Positions 19,501 through 28,423 of a stretch of 36,783 nt of DNA are shown in pieces. The stretch lies in the NCBI GenBank assembly GCA_025057675.1, contig JANWVE010000007.1, positions 1 through 36,783 of the forward strand, in the 5' to 3' direction. Position 1 is the first letter of the stretch, and every line of letters starts with the position of its first letter. The notes beneath the pieces were generated by a model that was not told where the DNA came from, did no database searches, and was given only the letters and a program-made list of their open reading frames with translations. A program made the position numbers and the translations under genes. The DNA comes from Bacteroidia bacterium (GTDB taxonomy: Bacteria; Bacteroidota; Bacteroidia; JANWVE01).

Positions 19501-22159
19501 CACAGACTCTACAGATGTAAAAGACTTTAAGGGTAGTCCTAAAAAAGGACTTCAAATGTATGGTGACCCCAATAAAAATGCGGGTGGTAAGGCAAATTAT
19601 GTAGGCGAAATTACCCTTGACCAAAAAGGACTACGCGGTAGTGGGGAAATTGAATATCTATCCACCAAAGGTAAAAGTAAAGATTTTGTCTTCTTCCACG
19701 ACAAAACTATATCTAGCAACTTTGAAATGCTTACACAACCTGGTATGCCTCAGTTCAAAGCTCAAGAGTTTCCATTAGTTAAGGGAATTAACTTAGAACT
19801 TAACTGGCGCGTACCACAAGATAGCTTTATTGCGGTTGCTAAAGCTAACCCTCTTGAAATTTATCCAAACGCTTATGGCAAACTCAAAGGTGAAGGAATC
19901 ATTACGCCTCGTGGAATGGTTGGTAATGGAATTCTTGAAGTAGAAAACGGCGAGCTCCGCAGTTCAAACTACAACTTCAGAGAATTTCGATTCACCGCTA
20001 ATCCTGCTGATTTCAGTGTCCTTACATCAGATAAGAAAAATCGCTACTTTTTCTCTAAACGGAACAAGTTTGAATTTGATGTTAAAGCCCGTATCGCTAA
20101 CTTTGATGCATTAGAGGAAGGTAAAGCAAACTCAGAATATCCATTCAACCTGTTCAAAAGTTCACTTAAAACAGGGGTATGGGATCTGAACACACGTACC
20201 ATTACTATGGAAGCACCTAAAGGAGATGATATTAACAAATACTATTTTTTTAGTACTAAAAAATCTCACGACTCACTTAACTTCAAGTCTATTCGAAGTG
20301 TGTATAGGATTGACCAAGGTAAGCTGTATACGTATGGTGTACCTTATATTCTCTCTGCAGATAGTAAAATCATTCCTAACGAAGCAGATAGCTCAAAAGT
20401 AGTTATTGCAGAAGGGGGAAACATAGAACCCCTTTCAGAAGCTCATATCGATATGTCTATGGCTAAAACGCGCCGTTATCATGCTTTTGAGCATGCTACC
20501 GTCAAACTTAATGGGCGCACTGATTTTGATGCCGTAGGACAAACTTACTACGTAGATGCTACCAAAGATAGCTCAGTTGTCTACTTTAATAAAATTGAAG
20601 CCGCAGATGACGAAGACTTTCTGAAAGCCAAAGCAGAGAGTAAAGGTAAAAAGAAATCTGAAACTGAAAAAGACGAAGACAGAGTAAAAATTGACCCGAT
20701 TAACGAAAGATGGACACAAGGTTTTGCCAAAGTCCCCGAAGAAAAACCTATTATCCTAGGACCTAACATTGAATACAAAGGCAATATCAAAATGATTTCT
20801 AAACGCCCATACTGGACGTTAGATGGGCAAGTGCGCGTAAAACTAGCAGGAAATAAATATACGTCCTGGTTTAATTACTCGGGAGAAACTAACCCTGATA
20901 CCCTTTTAATCCCTGTAAAAGACCCCAAAGATGAGAAAGGAAAGATCTTAGCGGTAGGTTTGTTTAATAATGACAGTATCGGGCTATACACCCGCTTTCT
21001 TGACCCCAAAATTAAACAAGAGGATGCAGATTTACTTGTAGTAAGTGGGGAATTGAGCTATAACGCTGCCACACAAGACTTCCGTATCGGTCCTAAGGCT
21101 ACGCTTACAGGTCAGAGTTTAGAAGGTAACTTAATCAACTATAAAAATGCTGAGAAGCCCATAGCATCTGTACAAGGCGTATTTAATATGCCTCTTAAAG
21201 TAGATAGAGAGGGCATGAACAAGTTTGCCTGGAAAGTTACAGGAATAATGAAAAATAATGTACCTGACAACTACTTTGAATTCCGTATTTTAACAGGATT
21301 GACCATTCCTACCTTAGCTAAATCTTGGGACCTAATGGGAGTTAAATTCAAAGAAGGTACTGCAGGTTCGCAAGAAGTAGACTATTCAAAAAACAACTTT
21401 AACATAACTCATGCTAACTACCTTACTGACAAAAAATCTAAACCTATCATGGAGAAAGTAGCCGAAGAAACAGACCCTTATGACAAGGACATTAAAATAC
21501 CTGGTGATATTGTCTTTTCGGACCTGAAACTAATTTACGAACACAAATATCGTTCTTTTCGCTCCTCAGGGTTGATTGGAATTGCCAAAATAGGAAACGT
21601 CAATATCAACAAGTACGTCAAAGGGTATGTAGAAATATGCAAAGGCAGAGATACGGATACTATTACTGTTTCTCTTGAACCCAGTGAAGGTAATCACTTC
21701 TTTTTTGCTTATACCGAGGGTACAGTGCGATATTCTTCTTCTTATGAAGACTTTAATGCTATGATTGCCAAAGCCTCTCCTGTCCGTAAGGGTAAAATCA
21801 AAGCAGGAACGCTTATTTACGACGTAGCCGAAGATGACTTTGAACGTAAAGAATTTGACAAACGTTTTGTTAAACGTTATATTCTTACTGAGGAAGATAC
21901 TCCTAAAAAAGAGAAAAAAGAACTTAATCCTGATGATAAAGAACAGAAACAAGATAAACCTGAAAATAAACAGGAAATTCCTGATGAAAAAAAACAAGAT
22001 AAAACCGAAGAGAAGCCCGAAGAGAAAAAAACGGATAAACTTAATGAGAAAAAACCTAGTGGTAATATAGATAAAATTCTTGAAGGAATTCCTGAGGATA
22101 AGAAAGATAAAAAGGGTAAAAAGAAAAAGAAAAAAGACGAGACTCCTGACGAAGAGTAG
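16589..22159 (+). CDS. Giant secreted beta-rich protein, unknown function
   Basis: 1856 residues. A signal peptide (1 to about 22, ending SIAQ) is followed by a helical region (about 25-150). Next come long stretches of alternating short strands with Gly/Asn/Asp turns (about 160-590), a Lys/Glu coiled coil (about 610-675), and another beta-rich region (about 720-1760) with many phrases of the type GxGxLEVENGELRSS. A Lys/Glu/Asp/Pro low-complexity tail (about 1767-1856) ends in KKKKKKDETPDEE. There is no C-terminal type IX sorting domain, no lipobox and no catalytic motif that I can recognise. Repeated strands with inward-facing small residues would suit a beta-solenoid or a lipid-handling/OstA-like fold, but this is only an impression. 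It is divergent from the SGNH gene and followed by copy H and the outer-membrane receptor. Codon use resembles its neighbours. Confidence 0.85.
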   Translation: MTEPLRLIIIGLCICIGFISIAQNQYSTDADKFIEEYARSLSSTNQATAKEHAEAFKTMWINNTLDANQKTKTIEIINAMRKKRLVPLQVMLLTQTLMHLTQGQRLISLPVDELLNISQKVVENAQNSSEILRFMTNAESLIRTGMLYKAGNNGWYGELQNTKLFYKEGDTTATETNPIPAGPYLQFSAPKITYSNRRDSMIIYEPQGILNLSTQTYYGTKGKMTWERHGSQWKEVYVDLGKYKINLKEGFVQDDTVTFYYPNYLTKSVKGGFKDVPSGTFGKNANYPMFVSHDMDIEITGLADNIKYKGGFTLQGVTKIGSGNGEKDAIMTIKKSGNNYVKIGTQSVLLDSTVYIARPASVTIVAGKDSIYHPALDFKYDTRVKYLTLLRNLNRGGDNRARVPIFDSYHKLEYEFDIIEWYLDSSLIRFNNILDRANNKAVIRSADYFSRNEFLKLQSIFPVNIVAWLVKYHKENPEVPMILEDITDEMNGGKNADKKSNTKTGLGVRPVQVEAVVIEAEAQGYLRYNRQTHEIKLLPKANDAMLALAKFQNAYNKNREKSEKGFKAPPPKPDKDYDQIQMLSAIGTVVVKDTTKHLKLLNQLRDYQSVLIEERDLYKREMGTKKFENQRKKELEEKQNEVKRLQELASQTKSEAVRKNYEKDIAILQKEIENLQNPTPPDTVIRVKKFTKFANIPAEEVYPLLNKLEYDSLATYDPKTDIVDITKKGIKRLDSVTTAQDTIQKTQAEKIKERNKKKIPNAELDLNTMQLTLNGIEPFYMGDSVSVRVLPKNGVVKVDKNRRMTFDGIIQAGKLDFFGEKFTFSYDSFLVNLNNAKMKFMLPDVDAKGNPIRDNNGRMTYRPLKTELSEVKGKLYISEPNNKNGLAVNPVYPIVDANTKSKIYYDDKEIQGGAYSKDKMYFELNPFVIDSVETFNENTMNLGGRFVSNIFPTFNQTIRINKDRTLGFKHHTDSTDVKDFKGSPKKGLQMYGDPNKNAGGKANYVGEITLDQKGLRGSGEIEYLSTKGKSKDFVFFHDKTISSNFEMLTQPGMPQFKAQEFPLVKGINLELNWRVPQDSFIAVAKANPLEIYPNAYGKLKGEGIITPRGMVGNGILEVENGELRSSNYNFREFRFTANPADFSVLTSDKKNRYFFSKRNKFEFDVKARIANFDALEEGKANSEYPFNLFKSSLKTGVWDLNTRTITMEAPKGDDINKYYFFSTKKSHDSLNFKSIRSVYRIDQGKLYTYGVPYILSADSKIIPNEADSSKVVIAEGGNIEPLSEAHIDMSMAKTRRYHAFEHATVKLNGRTDFDAVGQTYYVDATKDSSVVYFNKIEAADDEDFLKAKAESKGKKKSETEKDEDRVKIDPINERWTQGFAKVPEEKPIILGPNIEYKGNIKMISKRPYWTLDGQVRVKLAGNKYTSWFNYSGETNPDTLLIPVKDPKDEKGKILAVGLFNNDSIGLYTRFLDPKIKQEDADLLVVSGELSYNAATQDFRIGPKATLTGQSLEGNLINYKNAEKPIASVQGVFNMPLKVDREGMNKFAWKVTGIMKNNVPDNYFEFRILTGLTIPTLAKSWDLMGVKFKEGTAGSQEVDYSKNNFNITHANYLTDKKSKPIMEKVAEETDPYDKDIKIPGDIVFSDLKLIYEHKYRSFRSSGLIGIAKIGNVNINKYVKGYVEICKGRDTDTITVSLEPSEGNHFFFAYTEGTVRYSSSYEDFNAMIAKASPVRKGKIKAGTLIYDVAEDDFERKEFDKRFVKRYILTEEDTPKKEKKELNPDDKEQKQDKPENKQEIPDEKKQDKTEEKPEEKKTDKLNEKKPSGNIDKILEGIPEDKKDKKGKKKKKKDETPDEE

Positions 22160-22193
22160 TATTGCACAAGATAGAAGTAGAATTTTTATATTC

Positions 22194-22755
22194 TTTTGGG
22201 CGTGTCCCTCGCTGCGCTCGGGTCGGCGTGCTACGGGCTACGCTATCGCTTCGGTGCTACGCACTGCTCACGCACCCTCCGCATGCCTCACGCAAACCGC
22301 GCTTTTGGATGCTTTACCTTATTTTTAGACATATCTTTGCTTTACCTTGTTTAATCTTGACTATCAAACACTTATAAGGTAAAAATCTCGTTTCAAATGT
22401 TGTTAATTTATCTTGTTTTATCTTAATTTTCAAGTATGTACAAGGATAAACCTTGAATACGCAATTTTTACCTTATTTTGAATTGATTTTCAATAGTTTA
22501 CAAGGTTAAAATTGAGATTTACCTTGTTTGATGTTCATTTTCAGGTACTTGCAAGATAAAAGTTTGAATAGGTGGACTTAGTTTGATAGCCACTTGCGTG
22601 AGGCATGCGGAGGGCGTGCGTCAGCACGGTGCGAAGCCCCTCGCTTACGCTTTTACCCTTGCCCAGGGGGTGGGGCGCAGCACCGTTAGCCCGCAGCACG
22701 CCGACCTTGCACACATGAGCGCAAGCGAAACGTGTGCAAGGACACGCCCAAAAAA
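22194..22755 (+). repeat. Interspersed palindromic element, copy H
   Basis: Complete forward copy, 562 bp, beginning 34 bp after the stop of the giant secreted protein. Its core is the reverse complement of those of copies I and J with few differences by eye, so the three form a young subfamily. End 2 is long-form with a hairpin CGTGC-GTCA-GCACG at 22615-22628 and a perfect terminal stem at 22705-22741 with its own sequence (CCTTGCACAC/GTGTGCAAGG). The 103 bp to the next gene hold nothing clear except a near-promoter box. Confidence 0.92.
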
Positions 22756-22846
22756 TTAACTATTACACAAAGTAAAAAAAAGTTATCCTGTATCAACTGT
22801 ACTTTATCCTTTTACACTACAATATATCAAACAAAGACAGTATTTT

Positions 22847-22854
22847 TACCTTGT
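22847..22854 (+). promoter_or_regulatory. Near-consensus -7 box before the receptor gene
   Basis: TACCTTGT ends 4 nt before the ATG at 22859. It differs from TAnnTTTG at the last two bases and equals the arms of the repeat core, so its role is doubtful. Confidence 0.3.
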
Positions 22855-22858
22855 GAAA

Positions 22859-25717
22859 ATGAAAACAAAAAAAATCTTTGTCTTAGCCCTTTACCTTGTT
22901 TTAACAGTTCTCTCAGCAAAGGCACAAAACTTTTTTGTACGAGGTATAGTCAAGAGCTACACTGATACTACCGCTTTACCAAATGCTAATGTAGTTTTAC
23001 TCAACCCTAAGGATAGCAGTATTGTAATAGGCACGCTAACAAATGAAAAAGGATTTTTTAATCTTCAAGCACCTGCAAATGAATACATTCTCAAAATTTC
23101 TTTTGTGGGTTTCAAAAATTATATGAAAGTTCTCAGCTTAAATAAAAATATTTTTGTAGGAGTCATTAAACTACAAGATGCTTATACTAAGGAAGTAGTA
23201 ATAGAAGACAAAATTCCCCCTGTAATACAAAAAGGCGATACTACACAATTTAATGCAGACGCCTACAAAGTAGATAAAAACGCCAGTGCAGAAGACTTAG
23301 TTACCAAAATGCCAGGTATTACAGTTCAGGATGGTAAAGTACAAGCACAAGGAGAAGAAGTCCGCAGGGTATATGTAGATGGACGCCCATTTTTTGGCGA
23401 TGACGCTAATGCTGTATTGCGCAACGTTCCTGCTGAAATGATAGACAAAGTACAAGTTATTGATAGCAAAAGCGACCAATCTCGTATCACTCGTTTTGAT
23501 GATGGTAACAATACAAAAATGATTAACATCATCACAAAATCTCAATACAGAAACGGACAATTTGGGCGTTTTGTAGCAGGTTACGGCACAGACAATCGGT
23601 ATAAAGTCAATGCTACATGGAACAGATTCAAAGGCACAAAACGTTTAACTATTCTTGCGCAAACAAATAATGTTAATGAGCAAAATTTTTCTATGGAGGA
23701 TTTAGCAGGTATCATGGGTGGTGGAGGAAATAATCGTGGAGGGGGTGGTAGATTTATGGGTAGATGGGGAGGTCCTCCCAGTGGCTTTAATGTCCCTCGC
23801 GGACTTAATTTTGGAGGAGATAATACATTTTTAGTAGCTAATAGCAATGGTATCATTCAAACTCATGCGGTAGGGGTCAATTTCAGCGACAAAATCAATA
23901 AAAAACTAGAACTTTCTACAAGTTACTTCTTTAACTGGAGCGATATTGACGCTGATTCTAAACTGCTTAGACAATTCATATTACCTTCAGACTCGGGATT
24001 AGTGTATATTCAAAATGAGGTAAAAGATACACGCAATATCAACCACCGATTTAATGCACGTATAGAGTATAAAATAGATAGTTTGAACGCAATTTTATTA
24101 CAGCCCCGTGTATCTATTCAAGATAATCATGTAGAAAATAGCTTTACAGGAAATAACCGCCAAAATCAGCAATTAGTCAATACCACACAAAGCCGTAATG
24201 ACAACACTAATCTTGCATCTAATATCTCTATGCCTATTTTATTTACTCACTTATTTAAGCATTACGGCAGAACACTTACTATCAACCTTTCGCCTACTTA
24301 CAATCAAACGCATGGCAGAAATTATTTACTGTCAAAAAATATATTTTACAGTACTCTATACACTATTTCTGATTCTCTTAATCAGTTAGCAAATAATGAC
24401 AGACAAGGACTTAACGCTAATGGAAATATCACTTATACCGAAGCCGTAGGTAAGTATCACTTTTTACAAGCTACTTATACCTATACACACAATATCAACA
24501 ACACAGACAAAATTACTGACAACTATAATTATGCTATAGGTGCCTACACAATCCGAGATACTACTCTAAGCAACATATTAGACAATAATTATATTAGCCA
24601 CAACTTCAACGGTGCATATCGGTTTGAAAATCAAAAAATGCAGCTTACCGCAGGTTTAGCCTATCAGCAAGCTTTTTTGAATAATAACCAACAATATCCA
24701 CAAGCCTATAAAATTAATCGCAGTTTTACTAATGTCCTACCTAATGCTATTTTTGAATATAAAATTTCAGATAAAAAGAATTATCGTTTAGTGTATAGAA
24801 CACGCACAAACGTACCCGAAGTTTACGAACTACAAGAGGTAATCAATAACAGCAACCCTACACAGTTAAGCGTAGGAAACACAAGGTTAAAGCAAGATTT
24901 TCAGCACAATATTTTTACACGGTATTCCAGTTCTAATACGCAAACCCTGCAAGGGGTTTTTATTGGGGGAGCTTTTACTACTACGGATAATTATATCGGG
25001 AATAGCACTATTATTGCAAAAAATGACACGGTTATATTTGATGACTTTTTACTACGTGCAGGTACGCAAATTACTCAACCTACTAACTTCAAGATAGGAG
25101 AGTATTTTAGCGTTCGTAGTTTCGGTAATTATAGTGTGCCTTTTTCTAAAATCAAAACTAATCTGAACTTTAATTATTTTGTTGCTTTCACTCAAACGCC
25201 GAGTTTAATTAACTATCAAAAGAACCTCTCTCAAAATACCATGTTAAATGGTGGAATTACATTAAGCAGCAATATCAGTGAATATGTAGATTTTACTTTT
25301 TCTACGAACACAACTTACAATCAGGTACAAAATACTTTACAACGGCAATTAAATACACGTTTTTTGAACCAAAATACAAGGTTAAAGCTCAATACTACGC
25401 TAAAAAAGAGGTATATTTTTCAGACCGAGGTTTCACATCAGCACAATAGTGGCTTAACACAAGCTTTTAATCAAAATTTTGTTTTATGGACAGGTTCTGC
25501 GGGTATAAGATTTTTGAAGGATAAAAGTGGTGAGCTTAAAATTACTGTTTTTGATATATTAAAGCAAAACCGAGCGATTAACCGTACAGCTACGGATACT
25601 TACATTGAGGATAATCAAACGAATTTATTACAACGATACATTATGCTGACTTTCACTTATCAATTTAGGAAGTTTAAGCAAGGTAGCATGCCTGAGATGC
25701 CAAGAACGCCGCATTAA
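22859..25717 (+). CDS. TonB-dependent-receptor-like outer membrane beta-barrel protein
   Basis: 952 residues from the ATG at 22859; an in-frame GTG two codons earlier is less likely. Signal peptide 1-22 ends AKAQ. A carboxypeptidase-regulatory-like (CarbopepD_reg) beta sandwich (about 27-105; VRGIVKS...TNEKGFFNL) is followed by a plug domain (about 130-235; LVTKMPGITVQDG, VYVDGRPFFGDD). A Gly-rich insertion lies around 285-310 (GGGGNNRGGGGRF). The rest is alternating amphipathic strands of a large barrel. The layout fits the OMP_b-brl_3 type found in Bacteroidota. No SusD-like lipoprotein is adjacent, so a polysaccharide locus is not indicated; the substrate may be a metal complex, peptide or other small ligand. 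Confidence 0.88.
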   Translation: MKTKKIFVLALYLVLTVLSAKAQNFFVRGIVKSYTDTTALPNANVVLLNPKDSSIVIGTLTNEKGFFNLQAPANEYILKISFVGFKNYMKVLSLNKNIFVGVIKLQDAYTKEVVIEDKIPPVIQKGDTTQFNADAYKVDKNASAEDLVTKMPGITVQDGKVQAQGEEVRRVYVDGRPFFGDDANAVLRNVPAEMIDKVQVIDSKSDQSRITRFDDGNNTKMINIITKSQYRNGQFGRFVAGYGTDNRYKVNATWNRFKGTKRLTILAQTNNVNEQNFSMEDLAGIMGGGGNNRGGGGRFMGRWGGPPSGFNVPRGLNFGGDNTFLVANSNGIIQTHAVGVNFSDKINKKLELSTSYFFNWSDIDADSKLLRQFILPSDSGLVYIQNEVKDTRNINHRFNARIEYKIDSLNAILLQPRVSIQDNHVENSFTGNNRQNQQLVNTTQSRNDNTNLASNISMPILFTHLFKHYGRTLTINLSPTYNQTHGRNYLLSKNIFYSTLYTISDSLNQLANNDRQGLNANGNITYTEAVGKYHFLQATYTYTHNINNTDKITDNYNYAIGAYTIRDTTLSNILDNNYISHNFNGAYRFENQKMQLTAGLAYQQAFLNNNQQYPQAYKINRSFTNVLPNAIFEYKISDKKNYRLVYRTRTNVPEVYELQEVINNSNPTQLSVGNTRLKQDFQHNIFTRYSSSNTQTLQGVFIGGAFTTTDNYIGNSTIIAKNDTVIFDDFLLRAGTQITQPTNFKIGEYFSVRSFGNYSVPFSKIKTNLNFNYFVAFTQTPSLINYQKNLSQNTMLNGGITLSSNISEYVDFTFSTNTTYNQVQNTLQRQLNTRFLNQNTRLKLNTTLKKRYIFQTEVSHQHNSGLTQAFNQNFVLWTGSAGIRFLKDKSGELKITVFDILKQNRAINRTATDTYIEDNQTNLLQRYIMLTFTYQFRKFKQGSMPEMPRTPH

Positions 25718-25723
25718 CATTTA

Positions 25724-26299
25724 TTTTTTTGGGCGTGTCCTTGCCCTGCGTTACGCTGCGCGTATGCGGGCAAGGTCGGCGTGCTACGGGCTAACGGTGC
25801 TGCGCCCCACCCGCCCACCCCCTGGGTAAGGGTTTGAACGTGGGTGAGGGGGGCTTCGCACCAAGCCTCACGGCTTGCCCTCCGCATGCCTCACGCAAGC
25901 AGCTATTACACTAACTCCATTTATGCAAAATATAACCTTGTAAGTACCTGAAAATGAACATCAAACAAGGTAAAACTCAATTTTAACCTTGTAAACTATT
26001 GAAAATCAATTGAAAATAAGGTAAAAGTTGCGTATTCAACGTTTATCCTTGTACATACTTGAAAATCAAGATAAATTAACAACATTTCAAATGAGATAAA
26101 AATTTTTTATCTTATAAGTGTTTGATAGTCAACATTAAACAAGGTAAAGCAAAGATATGTCTAAAAATAAGGTAAAGCATCCAAAAGCGGCTTGCGTGAG
26201 GCATGCGGAGGGTGCGTCAGCAGTGCGTAGCACCGAAGCGATAGCGTAGCCCGTAGCACGCCGACCCGAAGCGCCAGCGAAGGGACACGCCCAAAAAAA
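25724..26299 (-). repeat. Interspersed palindromic element, copy I
   Basis: Complete reverse-polarity copy, about 576 bp, filling the gap between convergent genes: 6 bp from the receptor stop and 43 bp from the hydrolase stop. The left end is long-form with a bulged terminal stem at 25739-25775 (CCTTGCCC paired with GGGCAAGG). The right end is stemless with a distinctive GAAGCGCCAGCGAAGG variant that recurs only at the left end of copy J. Confidence 0.92.
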
Positions 26300-26342
26300 T
26301 GAAAACTATTCCTTAGACGTAGTGTAAAACTTTTAGCACATT

Positions 26343-27668
26343 TCAGTTCTGTCTTTTTACCCATTTAGCAATATCCTGTATAACAGGAAATGCTATATTC
26401 CCTTGCTCTTCGTAGTCTTTGGGGGTACTTTTGTCTTTTTTAGCGATGAATAAATGATTTAACATAGGATAAGACTTAAAATAACTTTTTTTATGCGGCG
26501 CAAGCCCCTTTTTCCATCCTTCAAAATCTTGCATAGTAACTTGATAATCATTTTCACCCTGCAATACACAGATAGGTATACTAAGTTGTGCCGCAATTTT
26601 TACAGGGTCGTGTTTTTTAAGGTCAAGCCAGTATTGTGCTGATAATCCCAAAGGTAGTGAGAGATTATCCTCAGAAGATTGTAGTTGTTTGACGTTATTT
26701 GCTTGTGCTTTAATAGTAGCTAATAAAGTTTGGTCATTGCTATCTATTCCATCCAAACCTAAGATGTACTCATATTGAGAAAGTACGACCTCCTCCAAAG
26801 GGCGACTTGGCGCGGCTAATAAAATTATACCCGCAGTATTTTTACTTTGCATAGCAATACGAGGTGCAGCTACTCCTCCTAAGCTGTGTCCTAAAACGAA
26901 AATTTTAGATGTATCCACAGTACTAAATCCTTTACATAGTTCTATAGCATTTAGTGCATCCTCAATTGTCTCTTCCTGTAATGTCAGGTTTTTGATTTCT
27001 TTTATCATTTCGTTAGCATAAGTATAAGTACGCTTGTAATAGCGCAAAGTGGCAATTCCCTCTTTTGCAAGTCCTATGCTCAGGTCTAAAAAGATCTTAG
27101 TAGGTCCTATACTTTGGTCTTTATCATGAGGTCCAGAACCATGAACCAAAATAACCAAAGGCACTTTTTCTTTAACATTCTTTGGCAGTGTCAGTACAGC
27201 AGGTAGTTCATACTTACCGGTTTTAACAAAACAGTCTTGTACGGTATAAGCATTAGGTTCATGATATAAAGGCAAAACATAATTATCTCTCAAAGGTGCA
27301 GGTAAAAAGATCCAGTCTGAAAGTTGATTTGTAGGTTTTGAATATACGAATTCTATTGCTAAGCGAGATTTTTCAAATTGTAAAATAGATAAAATTAAAT
27401 TAGACCTTTGTGTATCAGGATAGGATTTGATGCTCTCTATATTTTTAAATCTACCGAGTTCTTCCTGTATTTTATTCCATGCTTGCTCAATAGATTTTGC
27501 GTCAGAGAAGGTTTTTGAACTCTTATCTACCATACTGTAAGCCATTTCATATCTACCCGTGCTTACGAACTGTAAGAAAATAGCGGTGTTTTTTTCTAAT
27601 AAACGCGAGTCTTGTGCATATCCTGTAAAGACATAGGATAAGTAAAATAATAAGAACAAACGCTGCAT
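26343..27668 (-). CDS. Exported alpha/beta hydrolase with N-terminal DUF3887-like domain
   Basis: 441 residues from the ATG at 27668, which begins a signal peptide (MQRLFLLFYLSYVFTGYAQ). An N-terminal domain (about 22-120) with FVSTGRYEMAYSMVD resembles DUF3887, often fused to serine hydrolases. The hydrolase domain has the oxyanion-region motif HGSGPHDKD (176-184), the nucleophile elbow GHSLGG with S262, the acid likely in GENDYQV and the histidine in LNHLFI. This layout fits the serine aminopeptidase S33/dienelactone-hydrolase-like exported enzymes of Bacteroidota. Substrate unknown; an esterase or peptidase is likely. The gene is flanked by two close copies of the repeat. Confidence 0.86.
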   Translation of the reverse strand: MQRLFLLFYLSYVFTGYAQDSRLLEKNTAIFLQFVSTGRYEMAYSMVDKSSKTFSDAKSIEQAWNKIQEELGRFKNIESIKSYPDTQRSNLILSILQFEKSRLAIEFVYSKPTNQLSDWIFLPAPLRDNYVLPLYHEPNAYTVQDCFVKTGKYELPAVLTLPKNVKEKVPLVILVHGSGPHDKDQSIGPTKIFLDLSIGLAKEGIATLRYYKRTYTYANEMIKEIKNLTLQEETIEDALNAIELCKGFSTVDTSKIFVLGHSLGGVAAPRIAMQSKNTAGIILLAAPSRPLEEVVLSQYEYILGLDGIDSNDQTLLATIKAQANNVKQLQSSEDNLSLPLGLSAQYWLDLKKHDPVKIAAQLSIPICVLQGENDYQVTMQDFEGWKKGLAPHKKSYFKSYPMLNHLFIAKKDKSTPKDYEEQGNIAFPVIQDIAKWVKRQN

Positions 27669-27674
27669 GATGCA

Positions 27675-27682
27675 CAAAGGTA
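27675..27682 (-). promoter_or_regulatory. -7 box abutting the hydrolase start
   Basis: TACCTTTG on the minus strand ends 6 nt before the ATG at 27668. A leader of zero to two nucleotides is expected. The box excludes the in-frame upstream start at 27686. Confidence 0.57.
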
Positions 27683-27785
27683 GCATTTTTTATGCAAAAA
27701 TTAGGTAGGTATTAGATATTGCACAAACTGCATGAATACCCAATGTAAAAATGACGGTGTTGTTGAAGGTAGATAATTTTAGTTA

Positions 27786-28367
27786 TTTTTTGGGCGTGTC
27801 CCTTCGCTGGCGCTTCGGGTCGGCGTGCTACGGGCTAACGGTGCTGCGCCCCACCCGCCCACCCCCTGGGTAAGGGTTTGAACATGGGCGAGGGGGGCTT
27901 CGCACCAAGCCTCACGGCTTGCCCTCCGCATGCCTCACGCAAGCAGCTATTACGCTAACTCCATTTATGCAAAATATAACCTTGTAAGTACCTGAAAATG
28001 AACATCAAATAAGGTAAAACTCAATTTTAATCTTGTAAACTATTGAAAATCAATTGAAAATAAGGTAAAAGCTGCGTATTCAAGGTTTATCCTTGTACAT
28101 ACTTGAAAATTAAGATAAAACAAGATAAATTAACAACATTTCAAACGAAATAAAAATTTTTTATCTTATAAGTGTTTGATAGTCAACATTAAATAAGGTA
28201 AAGCAAAGATATGTCTAAAAATAAGGTAAAGCATCTAAAAGCGGCTTGCGTGAGGCATGCGGAGGGTGCGTCAGCAGTGCGTAGCACCGAAGCGAAAGCG
28301 TAGCCCGTAGCACGCCGACCTTGCCCACATGAGCGCAGCGAGACGTGGGCAAGGACACGCCCAGAAA
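27786..28367 (-). repeat. Interspersed palindromic element, copy J
   Basis: Complete reverse-polarity copy, about 582 bp, with a core almost the same as copy I. Its ends are switched relative to I: the left end is stemless with the GCGCCAGCG variant, and the right end has a perfect terminal stem at 28319-28354 (CCTTGCCCAC/GTGGGCAAGG). The final motif reads CCCAGAAA instead of CCCAAAAA. The tsf stop is 131 bp away, the largest distance for any copy that follows a stop. Confidence 0.92.
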
Positions 28368-28423
28368 TATCAAGTAATCAACTCTGCTTAAAATACTTTC
28401 AATAAAGTCATCTTTTTACAATA

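Noticed and set aside
21566-22167. Antisense open frames over the end of the giant secreted protein gene
   Set aside because: They mirror the Lys/Glu-rich tail as Phe/Ser/Leu runs, a composition artefact.
25724-26299. Insertion sequence with target-site duplication
   Set aside because: No transposase gene and no clear direct repeat could be found at the flanks of copies C, D, G and I. Mobility by another mechanism is not excluded.
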